Assembly (NCBI GenBank): GCA_050954505.1 | Contig: JBPBPY010000359.1 | Span: forward strand, 1 to 7,929 | Source of the DNA: JAQGMO01 sp050954505 | GTDB taxonomy: Bacteria; Pseudomonadota; Gammaproteobacteria; Burkholderiales; Burkholderiaceae_D | Length of the DNA stretch: 7,929 nucleotides | Direction: 5' to 3' | Shown here: in pieces, positions 1-5,290 of the stretch | Layout: each line of letters opens with the position of its first letter | Numbering within the stretch: position 1 is the first letter of the stretch | The notes under the pieces: model-generated | Seen by the model: the letters and a program-made list of their open reading frames with translations, nothing else | Told to the model about the DNA's origin: nothing | The model's database searches: none | Made by a program: the position numbers and the translations under genes

Positions 1-739
1 CAGCGCATTGGCATCGGCGGCACCAATCGAGCTGCTTCCTGCTCTGGCCGCGCGCGACCGCCTGTTCATCTGGCTGGGCGCCATCATGCCCTTGCTGCTG
101 ACCCTGGCTTTCAGCCTGGTGTCGCATACCGACCTGGAATCGCGCTGGGGCGCCAATGTCTTCCTGTTTTCCGGCATGCTGGCGATGATGCTGGTGCGGC
201 GCACCGACGACCGCTTTGTGCTGCGCGCCATGCTGCTGGCAACCGTGGTGTTGCAAACGGTCCTGACGCTGGGACTGATCCTGGGAAAATCGGTGATCTC
301 GGAACATTACCAGCACCGCACCCGCGCCAATTTTCCCGGTCAATTGCTGGCCAGTGAAACCGAAAAGGCCTGGCAGGCGCATACCAGCGCGCCGCTGCGC
401 ATTGTGGTCTCCGACCTTTGGATCGGTGGCAACATGATTGCCAATACCCGCCATCGGCTGGCGGTGCTGATGTTTGGCATCCACCGCATTTCTCCCTGGG
501 TCAGCCCTGCGCAGCTGCATGACTGCGGCGCCATGCTGCTCGAAGACCGCAGTGCGGAACCGTTCCTGCCACCGGGTGAATATCCCGAGTTCGAAACGCT
601 GCGGGCCAATGCCGACGAGCGCGGTGAATTCACGCTGCCATGGGCCGTTGGCAGCCTGAAGAACGATCCACATCCTCACAACACGATCCGCTGGGCCTAC
701 ATTACGCCCAAGGCGCCGTCACGCTGCACAATTCAGTAG
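1..739 (+). CDS. GT39/ArnT-like membrane glycosyltransferase, C-terminal part (5' truncated by window edge)
   Basis: The reading frame is open from the first bases of the window. A TTG at position 8 could be called as a start, but the protein lacks the large N-terminal catalytic membrane domain of its family, so the true start is probably upstream. About 245 residues are visible. There are three hydrophobic segments (roughly residues 19-38, 47-63 and 71-93 counted from the TTG), followed by a soluble tail of about 150 residues. The RW motif between the first two segments (ESRWGAN), and the tail containing AW....PLRIV, DLW..GN and SPWV, match what I recall of bacterial family 39 (PMT/ArnT-like) polyprenyl-phosphate-sugar transferases. 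Such enzymes move a sugar from undecaprenyl phosphate to a periplasmic acceptor such as lipid A. The gene converges on the deacetylase/GT2 pair, which could supply its donor. Stop is TAG at 737-739. The family is fairly likely; the substrate is unknown. Confidence 0.7.
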   Translation, partial: SALASAAPIELLPALAARDRLFIWLGAIMPLLLTLAFSLVSHTDLESRWGANVFLFSGMLAMMLVRRTDDRFVLRAMLLATVVLQTVLTLGLILGKSVISEHYQHRTRANFPGQLLASETEKAWQAHTSAPLRIVVSDLWIGGNMIANTRHRLAVLMFGIHRISPWVSPAQLHDCGAMLLEDRSAEPFLPPGEYPEFETLRANADERGEFTLPWAVGSLKNDPHPHNTIRWAYITPKAPSRCTIQ

Positions 740-775
740 ACGGCGCCGGCGTACCTGGACGCCATGCAAACACAA

Positions 776-793
776 GCCTGCGCATGCGCCGGC
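776..793. repeat. Palindrome between convergent genes
   Basis: The 109-bp gap between the two convergent stop codons contains the perfect palindrome GCGCATGCGC (780-789). It extends through one mismatch to GCC/GGC outer arms (776-778 and 791-793). It could act as a hairpin at the 3' ends of both transcripts, but there is no T-run on either side and almost no loop, so a classical intrinsic terminator is not supported. Chance in GC-rich DNA is possible. Confidence 0.3.
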
Positions 794-848
794 TGCTGCA
801 ACGATGCCGCGCATGCTGGCTTCAAATCAGCTGCAATCGACCCGCAAC

Positions 849-1688
849 TCAGCTGCGCGCAAATCGTCCGAGCTGAATGCCCAGCGCATCGAGTTGCGTC
901 TTGAACGCCGCACTGCCAAGATAAGCCGCCTCATTGGCGCGCGCAGCGGCAATCGGGTCATCGGCCTGCTGCGAATCCAGGCCGACGGCGGCGCCCGGAT
1001 GGCACATCAGCAGGCTGCCATCGGGATAAGCGGCCAGCCAGGCCTGCATCAAGACGCCATAGTCGACGCTGGCAGCAAGCGAATAAAAACCGCCGAACCA
1101 GCGTGGATAGTCGATGCCGCACAGCTCCAGATGCCAGGAAAAATCACGGCAGGCAAACCGCAGCACCCGTGCCTTGAATGCATCGTCGCCGGCATGCATG
1201 AGCCGGTCCGGCGCGCGCACATAGGGCTCTTCATTGACGCGCCAGCGCTGGCGGATCACTTCGGTCAGCACATTGCGGATCAGGGGGAATGCATGCACAT
1301 GCTGATGGCCATCGATGAAGTCGGGCAGCCGGCCCATGGCGTCGGCAAATGCATCGATCTGGAACATCATCTCGTCATACAGTTCATCCCATGAAAGGCG
1401 CTGGAGCTGGCTGCGCAAGAGCCAGTACGACAGTGGGCGCGGTGCCAGCGCGCCATCGGCCGGTGAGTCGGCGGCAGCAGCGCCGAAGCGGTGGCTGAGA
1501 TTGAAGTGCAGGCCGATATCGGCATTGCCGCCATGCCTGGCCAGCGCGGTGGCGCCTTCGCGCCAGTACGGCGACAAGGAAAACACGCTGGTGGCTGACA
1601 GCCGTCCGGCAGCCAGCAAGTCGAGAATGCTGGCACTGATGGCTGGCGATTGGGCAAAGTCATCCGCGCACAGGGTCAGGGTCTTCAT
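849..1688 (-). CDS. YdjC/ChbG/HpnK-family carbohydrate deacetylase (NaxD-like)
   Basis: A 279-residue protein of normal length for the YdjC family of metal-dependent deacetylases, which remove N-acetyl groups from sugars. The family metal-site and catalytic signatures are visible: the N-terminal ADDF with Asp9-Asp10, GLHFNL with His61, and DGHQHVH with His128, His130 and His132. No signal peptide or membrane segment is seen, so it should be cytoplasmic. The ATG at 1688 overlaps the upstream GT2 stop codon (ATGA) and has no Shine-Dalgarno, which indicates translational coupling. Characterised relatives act on chitin oligosaccharides (ChbG), N-acetylglucosaminyl hopanoid (HpnK) or undecaprenyl-phosphate-GalNAc (NaxD of Francisella). 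The coupled ArnC/GtrB-like GT2 and the nearby GT39 favour a lipid-carrier-linked substrate like that of NaxD. The family is secure; the substrate is inference. Confidence 0.9.
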   Translation of the reverse strand: MKTLTLCADDFAQSPAISASILDLLAAGRLSATSVFSLSPYWREGATALARHGGNADIGLHFNLSHRFGAAAADSPADGALAPRPLSYWLLRSQLQRLSWDELYDEMMFQIDAFADAMGRLPDFIDGHQHVHAFPLIRNVLTEVIRQRWRVNEEPYVRAPDRLMHAGDDAFKARVLRFACRDFSWHLELCGIDYPRWFGGFYSLAASVDYGVLMQAWLAAYPDGSLLMCHPGAAVGLDSQQADDPIAAARANEAAYLGSAAFKTQLDALGIQLGRFARS

Positions 1689-2764
1689 GGTTTTGCGTCA
1701 TCGAACAGGTCGACCTTGGCTGCCATGGTGACCTTGCGGCTGACGAAATACGACGGCCGGCGCTTAACCTCGTCATAGATACGTCCCATGTATTCCCCGA
1801 GAATGCCGATCGACAGCAGCTGCACACCGCCAAGGAACATCACGCCAACCACGATGGTGGGCCAGCCACGCTCCGGATTGCCGTTGATCATGGTGTCGAG
1901 AATGATATAGAGTGCATACACAATCGCACTCATCGACACCACGCCACCGACCAGGGTCCAGATGCGCAGCGGGACGTTGGAAAATGCCGTCAGGCCGGTA
2001 GCGGCCAGGCGCAGCAGACGCCAGGCATTGAAGCTGCTCTGCCCTTCGCGCCGGGAGTCGGTGCGGGTCACCACGCCCAGGCGGGTAAAGCCCACCCAGC
2101 TGTAGAGGCCTTTCATGAACCGGTTACGTTCGGGCATGGCGCGCAGTGCCTCGACAATGCAGCGGTCCAGCACGCGGAAGTCTTGCGTGTTTTCCGGAAT
2201 CGGCTGGTGCGCACCGAGGTTGAGCAGTTTGTAGAACATGCGCGTGGACCAGCGCTTGAACGGTGTTTCATCAACTCGGTCGGCGCGGATGCCATACACC
2301 ATGTCATAGCCATTTTTCCATTGCAGCAGGAATTCCGGCACCATCTCGGGCGGGTGCTGGAAGTCGGCGTCGATCAACACCGCCACATCGCCGTCGGCGT
2401 GGTCGATGCCCGCAGTCAGCGCCAGCTCCTTGCCGAAGTTGCGCGACAGCTGGATCAGCGTCAAGGGCAGGCTGGTGGCTTCGGTCATGACCCGCTCGAT
2501 GGTGTCGTCGCTGCTGCCATCGTCAACCACGATCAGGTGATGCCGGTAGCCATGCTGCGACAACAGGCGATGCAGGGCGCGCAGCATGGGAACGATGTTG
2601 CTGCCCTCGTTATAGGCGGGAATAACGCAGCTTACCAGCGGTGCCTGGGCTCGTGTGAGTGCACGCTGCTGCAACAGATAGCTGGGGACAAAATCGATCT
2701 GCGGGTCATGCGGTTGAGTATTCAAGGGCGGTGAATCCAAAGTCGTTGGGCAAACCCGAGACAT
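1685..2764 (-). CDS. GT2 polyprenyl-phosphate glycosyltransferase (ArnC/GtrB/DPM1-like)
   Basis: A 359-residue protein when started at ATG 2764. It has a GT-A type catalytic domain: VSCVIPAYNE (about 44-53), VVDDGSSDDT (79-88) and the metal-binding DAD motif (132-134) followed by QHPPE. Two C-terminal membrane helices follow (about 266-290 and 301-319), then the cytoplasmic tail GEYMGRIYDEVKRRP seen in ArnC, GtrB and DPM1-like enzymes. These proteins transfer a nucleotide sugar to undecaprenyl phosphate on the cytoplasmic face of the inner membrane. An in-frame TTG at 2782 would add six residues, but it lies upstream of the likely transcription start, so the ATG is preferred. No good Shine-Dalgarno precedes either start. 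The gene overlaps the deacetylase by four bases, so the two are co-transcribed. The sugar cannot be read from the sequence. HpnI-type hopanoid transferases are less likely given this C-terminal layout. Confidence 0.9.
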   Translation of the reverse strand: MSRVCPTTLDSPPLNTQPHDPQIDFVPSYLLQQRALTRAQAPLVSCVIPAYNEGSNIVPMLRALHRLLSQHGYRHHLIVVDDGSSDDTIERVMTEATSLPLTLIQLSRNFGKELALTAGIDHADGDVAVLIDADFQHPPEMVPEFLLQWKNGYDMVYGIRADRVDETPFKRWSTRMFYKLLNLGAHQPIPENTQDFRVLDRCIVEALRAMPERNRFMKGLYSWVGFTRLGVVTRTDSRREGQSSFNAWRLLRLAATGLTAFSNVPLRIWTLVGGVVSMSAIVYALYIILDTMINGNPERGWPTIVVGVMFLGGVQLLSIGILGEYMGRIYDEVKRRPSYFVSRKVTMAAKVDLFDDAKP

Positions 2765-2784
2765 ACTTGCGGGCAAATTCAAAG

Positions 2785-2812
2785 TCTATAGGAGAGCGGC
2801 TTTGCTTGGCAA
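2785..2812 (-). promoter_or_regulatory. Candidate promoter of the GT2-deacetylase operon
   Basis: On the minus strand there is a -35-like TTGCCA (2812-2807; 5 of 6 to TTGACA), a 16-bp spacer, and a -10-like TATAGA (2790-2785; 4 of 6). Transcription would begin near 2778, giving a leader of only about 14 nt before the ATG at 2764, in agreement with the missing Shine-Dalgarno. The match is moderate and untested. Confidence 0.4.
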
Positions 2813-2825
2813 ACTAAACCGCTCT
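2793..2825. repeat. Two-part dyad overlapping the GT2 promoter
   Basis: AGAGCGG (2793-2799) is the exact reverse complement of CCGCTCT (2819-2825). Nested within it, TTTGC (2801-2805) pairs with GCAAA (2809-2813). The structure covers the candidate -35 element and spacer of the GT2 promoter, so it could be an operator. It has no T-tract and is a poor terminator. The symmetry is seen directly; the role is inference. Confidence 0.4.
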
Positions 2826-2886
2826 GACGGCGGTCATACTGCCTTTCAGTGCGAGGTGGGCTTGCCGCCGGCGAGCCCGGTATCGT

Positions 2887-2946
2887 GATCTCTAACGCGC
2901 TGATCTCTAACACGCTGATGTGTAACACACTGATCGGTAGCGCGCT
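2887..2946. repeat. 15-bp imperfect tandem repeat, four copies
   Basis: Four consecutive 15-bp units begin at 2887, 2902, 2917 and 2932. The first is GATCTCTAACGCGCT and the second GATCTCTAACACGCT, differing at one base. Units three and four are more diverged but keep the frame GAT....A.C.C.CT. No spacer separates the units. Three of the four start with GATC. The third unit contains a small inverted repeat (TGTGT/ACACA, 2919-2929). The array looks like slippage or local duplication that has since decayed. No function is evident. Confidence 0.85.
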
Positions 2947-3012
2947 GGCCGGGCCCGTCCCCGGAATGTTTGCTGGCCTATGGTGTCGCAGCACAATGGG
3001 TGCGGCACGGTG

Positions 3013-3066
3013 TCGGCTGCATCGGCTGCATCGGCAGCATTGGCTGCATTGGCTGTAGCGGCTGCA
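3013..3066. repeat. 9-bp imperfect tandem repeat, six copies
   Basis: Six consecutive 9-bp units follow the consensus TCGGCTGCA: two exact copies (3013-3030), then TCGGCAGCA, TTGGCTGCA, TTGGCTGTA and GCGGCTGCA, each one or two changes from the consensus. The array ends about 20 bp before the candidate -35 element of trmB. The unit length is a multiple of three, so tripeptide repeats appear in every frame (for example Gly-Cys-Ile forward and Ala-Ala-Asp in reverse), but no gene is supported here. Likely a slippage-prone minisatellite. Confidence 0.85.
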
Positions 3067-3087
3067 CTGCCAGCCGCGCCAGCGCTT

Positions 3088-3117
3088 TTGCTCGCTGCCG
3101 GCAAACCCGCGTAAAAT
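3088..3117 (+). promoter_or_regulatory. trmB: Candidate trmB promoter
   Basis: TTGCTC (3088-3093) and TAAAAT (3112-3117) are separated by 18 bp. The GTAAAATGCG context is a common form of sigma-70 -10 region in GC-rich betaproteobacteria. Transcription would start near 3124, giving a leader of about 22 nt. The -35 is weak (4 of 6), so the call rests mainly on the -10 and its position. Confidence 0.5.
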
Positions 3118-3146
3118 GCGCCAGTCCCCAAGAAACCCGTCCAGGC

Positions 3147-3872
3147 ATGTCTGAAAATACCCCACCCGAAGTGCCGCGCAAGGCCATGTTCTACGATCCT
3201 CAAGACCGCCGCATCCGCAGTTTTGTCACCCGTGCAGGGCGCTTGTCGACCGCCCAGGCACGGGCCATCGAAACGCTGGCGCCGCAGTACTGCCTGCCTT
3301 ATGAAAAGCAGTACCTCGATGTGCCGGCAGCCTTTGGCCGCGTGGCCCCCACCATCCTGGAAATCGGTTTCGGCATGGGCGAGACCAGCGCGAAGATCGC
3401 CGCGACCATGCCGGAGAAAAATTTCATTGGCGTGGAGGTGCATACCCCGGGCGTTGGCAGCCTGCTCAAGCTGATCGGTGAACAGCAGCTTGGCAATCTG
3501 CGCCTGGTGCAGCATGACGCCGTCGAAGTACTGACCCATATGATCGCACCGGCAACGCTGGCAGGCATCCATGTATTTTTTCCCGATCCCTGGCACAAGG
3601 CCCGGCACAACAAGCGCCGGCTGATCCAGCCGCCTCTGGTGGCATTGATGGCCTCGCGGCTGGCACCCGGCAGCGTGATCCACTGCGCCACCGACTGGGA
3701 AGACTATGCCGGGCAAATGCTGGACGTCTTGTCGGCCGAGCCGCTGCTGCGCAATACTGCTTCAGGCTACGCACCGCAACCTGCCTACCGGCCGTTGACC
3801 AAGTTCGAAAATCGCGGCCTGCGCCTGGGCCACGGCGTCTGGGATCTGGTGTTCGAAAAAAAGCCGCTGTAG
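3147..3872 (+). CDS. trmB: tRNA (guanine-N7-)-methyltransferase TrmB
   Basis: A 241-residue SAM-dependent methyltransferase that makes m7G at position 46 in the variable loop of many tRNAs, in the cytoplasm. The sequence follows E. coli TrmB closely from memory: RRIRSFV.R.GRL near residues 21-33, the SAM-binding EIGFGMG (72-78), GVEVH.PGVG (95-104), HDAVEVL (123-129), the hallmark FFPDPWHKARHNKRR (144-158), ATDWE in the C-terminal third, and TKFE..G..LGHGVWDL.FE (218 onward) with the conserved TKFE motif. ATG 3147 is chosen because homology starts shortly after it. The same frame stays open upstream to a TTG at 2970, but only through repeat sequence. The Shine-Dalgarno is weak. It is followed after 149 bp by the HEAT-like gene, which has its own possible promoter, so a shared operon is uncertain. 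Confidence 0.97.
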   Translation: MSENTPPEVPRKAMFYDPQDRRIRSFVTRAGRLSTAQARAIETLAPQYCLPYEKQYLDVPAAFGRVAPTILEIGFGMGETSAKIAATMPEKNFIGVEVHTPGVGSLLKLIGEQQLGNLRLVQHDAVEVLTHMIAPATLAGIHVFFPDPWHKARHNKRRLIQPPLVALMASRLAPGSVIHCATDWEDYAGQMLDVLSAEPLLRNTASGYAPQPAYRPLTKFENRGLRLGHGVWDLVFEKKPL

Positions 3873-3954
3873 GACCACTGCCCGGCAGTCCTGGACGCTT
3901 CGGCCTGGCTGACGATAATTTACCTGCCGCGAACGCTATTGCAGTTGTCTGATG

Positions 3955-3960
3955 TACAAT
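3955..3960 (+). promoter_or_regulatory. Candidate -10 element for the HEAT-like gene
   Basis: TACAAT (5 of 6 to TATAAT) lies 61 bp before the ATG at 4022. No good -35 hexamer sits at the expected distance; TTGCAG at 3939-3944 is too close. If used, transcription would start near 3967, placing the perfect inverted repeat at 3969-3991 at the very 5' end of the mRNA. Confidence 0.3.
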
Positions 3961-3968
3961 ACAACCAA

Positions 3969-3991
3969 AAGTCATGATTCGATCATGACTT
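3969..3991. repeat. Perfect 10-bp inverted repeat in the leader of the HEAT-like gene
   Basis: AAGTCATGAT (3969-3978) is followed by the triplet TCG and then the exact reverse complement ATCATGACTT (3982-3991). It lies just downstream of the candidate -10 and 20 bp before the Shine-Dalgarno. In DNA it looks like a dimeric-repressor operator. In RNA it would form a tight 10-bp hairpin that could stabilise the 5' end. It is not followed by a T-run, so it is not a normal terminator for trmB. The symmetry is certain; the function is not. Confidence 0.7.
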
Positions 3992-4010
3992 GAGGTGTCG
4001 ACAACCTGCG

Positions 4011-4015
4011 AGGAG
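4011..4015 (+). promoter_or_regulatory. Shine-Dalgarno AGGAG fixing the start at 4022
   Basis: AGGAG lies six bases before ATG 4022. This decides the start against the in-frame GTG at 3995, which lies immediately after the inverted repeat and has no ribosome-binding sequence. Confidence 0.8.
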
Positions 4016-4021
4016 TTTGGC

Positions 4022-5290
4022 ATGATGCGCGCAAAACGGCTGCTGCTTCCATGGCGTCATACCCCCAAGCCGCTGCTCGCCCTGGCGCGCTTCATCCATC
4101 ACGGCAGCGCCTCAGGTCGGCCCTCGTTGCCCCCGCCACTGGTTGAACTGGGCGCAAATTGGCTGCTGCTGCCGCAAGCCATCGCGGCACTTGGCACCGT
4201 GCCCGACGGCCCGGCCAGCGTCGAGTTGCTGCGCCAGGCCATGTCCAGCGCCAATGGCTACCTGCGCGAAGCCGCGGTCTACCGCAGCCTGGCCAGTGCC
4301 AACCCCGCCCTGTTGCCTGACCTGGCCAGGCGCATCAATGACTGGGTTCCCGAGGTGAGCCTGGCGGCTGGCAGCGCCATGCTGGCGTTGCTGGAACGGC
4401 TGCCGCCCAGCTACTTCATTGCCATCCTGCCGGCGGTCGAATCCCTTGGCGCCAGCACGCGCCATGATCATGCGGCCTGGATGGCCAGGTTTTACACCCG
4501 GTACACCGAACTGGTTTCGCCAAGCGCGCTGCGCCGCGCGGCAGCCGGCCTTGACCACCGCCTGGCCCGCGCTGCATGGCGTTTGCTGAAAAACCAGGGT
4601 TTGCTCGACCCGGCGGCGCTGGTCGAAGCAAGCCTGGCCGCGCGCGACATCGTGGTGGCAATGGACGGCGCGCGTTGCGCTGAAAAACTGGGCGGCAGCG
4701 CCGGGGTGTCCTGTCTGCATCGCATGCTGGCATCGGCGTTCGCGCCCGTGAGAGTGATTGCGGCGCAAAGCCTGCTGGCACGCGCCGAGCCCCAGTTGGC
4801 CCTGGCCACGGCCTGGGCTTGCCTGGAAGATGGCGACGCCCATGTGCGCGACCTGGCCATTGCCTTCCTGCGGCTGCAGGGAATCGATGTGCGCCAGCAT
4901 TTGCGCCAGCTGCTCGCCGAGCCCGAATCCAGCGCTATGCAATTGCGCACCGCCTTGCTTTCGCTGGCTGCGCTGCGCGACCGCCGCGACCTGCCAGTGA
5001 TTCGCCACTTCTGTTCCAGCCGCTGTGCCCTGCTGCGCCATGAAGCGTACAAGGGGTGGATGCGCATCGCCTCGGAAGACAAGGATGTGATCGCGGAATT
5101 GGCGCTGCACGACAGCGCCAGGCGGGTACGCAAACTGGCGCTGCGACTCGTTCACCGCCATGGCGCCTATGTCCCGGCCGAGGCGCTGGCACATTGCATG
5201 GTCCGCGAGCAGGAGCAAAACCAGGCGCTGCCATGCCGCCCTTTGCCTGGATGCGTGCCTACAAACCCAGCTCGGCAATCAATGCAATGA
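4022..5290 (+). CDS. HEAT-like helical-repeat protein of unknown function
   Basis: A 422-residue protein rich in Ala, Leu and Arg, with no signal peptide and no convincing membrane helix, so it is probably cytoplasmic. Much of it reads as paired amphipathic helices of about 30 residues with the HEAT-like pattern of small and hydrophobic residues followed by D/E..VR. Examples are FAPVRVIAAQSLLARAEP, DAHVRDLAIAFLRLQG, LLRHEAYKGWMRIA and ARRVRKLALRLVHRHG. Such solenoids usually serve as protein-protein or nucleic-acid scaffolds; no catalytic motif is visible. The N-terminus (residues 1-30) is basic. The last ten codons and stop lie antisense to the 3' end of recQ, a 32-bp overlap, and the final residues (after about 400) look non-conserved and could have been added by stop-codon loss. 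It sits downstream of trmB, possibly with its own promoter and operator. I do not recognise the specific family. Confidence 0.75.
   Translation: MMRAKRLLLPWRHTPKPLLALARFIHHGSASGRPSLPPPLVELGANWLLLPQAIAALGTVPDGPASVELLRQAMSSANGYLREAAVYRSLASANPALLPDLARRINDWVPEVSLAAGSAMLALLERLPPSYFIAILPAVESLGASTRHDHAAWMARFYTRYTELVSPSALRRAAAGLDHRLARAAWRLLKNQGLLDPAALVEASLAARDIVVAMDGARCAEKLGGSAGVSCLHRMLASAFAPVRVIAAQSLLARAEPQLALATAWACLEDGDAHVRDLAIAFLRLQGIDVRQHLRQLLAEPESSAMQLRTALLSLAALRDRRDLPVIRHFCSSRCALLRHEAYKGWMRIASEDKDVIAELALHDSARRVRKLALRLVHRHGAYVPAEALAHCMVREQEQNQALPCRPLPGCVPTNPARQSMQ

Larger units (their letters stand above)
2765..3146. other. Repeat-bearing intergenic region between divergent GT2 and trmB genes
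   Basis: This 382-bp gap separates two genes that point away from each other. It contains a dyad and candidate promoter at the GT2 end, a 15-bp tandem array (2887-2946), a 9-bp tandem array (3013-3066), and a candidate trmB promoter (3088-3117). Several short reading frames cross it on both strands, but none has a Shine-Dalgarno, an ATG in a sensible place, or a recognisable domain. I therefore call no gene here. I see no tRNA-like or known riboswitch-like structure. Confidence 0.7.

Noticed and set aside
804..1394. 196-codon open frame on the + strand opposite the deacetylase
   Set aside because: The opposite strand carries all the YdjC motifs. This frame has no recognisable feature.
2800..2825. 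PhoP-type box (GGTTTA half-site on the - strand) upstream of the GT2 operon
   Set aside because: Only one half-site is present; the second half at the required spacing does not match.
2849..3058. 69-codon + strand frame with a five-residue Ile-Ser-Asn-x-Leu repeat resembling a pentapeptide-repeat protein
   Set aside because: The repeat is only four units and does not follow the A(D/N)Lxx pattern. The GTG start has no ribosome-binding site and the frame stops within the 9-bp array.
2887..3066. CRISPR array
   Set aside because: The repeats are 15 and 9 bp, directly abutting with no spacers, and no cas genes are present.
2970..3146. 59-residue N-terminal extension of TrmB from a TTG
   Set aside because: It consists largely of 9-bp repeat translation (Gly-Cys-Ile repeats), lacks a ribosome-binding site, would start upstream of the likely promoter, and TrmB homology begins only after ATG 3147.
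2779..3165. 128-codon - strand frame crossing both repeat arrays and ending just before the GT2 gene
   Set aside because: It starts at a GTG inside trmB, has no Shine-Dalgarno, and its composition is just the translated repeats plus Arg/Cys/Pro-rich low complexity.
3877..3889. Hairpin (ACTGCC/GGCAGT) just after trmB as an intrinsic terminator
   Set aside because: The arms are only 6 bp with a one-base centre and no T-run follows, so termination is not supported.
4112..5278. 388-codon open frame on the - strand opposite the HEAT-like gene
   Set aside because: The product is Gln/Arg/Ala-rich with no domain. The + strand frame has a proper Shine-Dalgarno and helical-repeat pattern, so this is its shadow.
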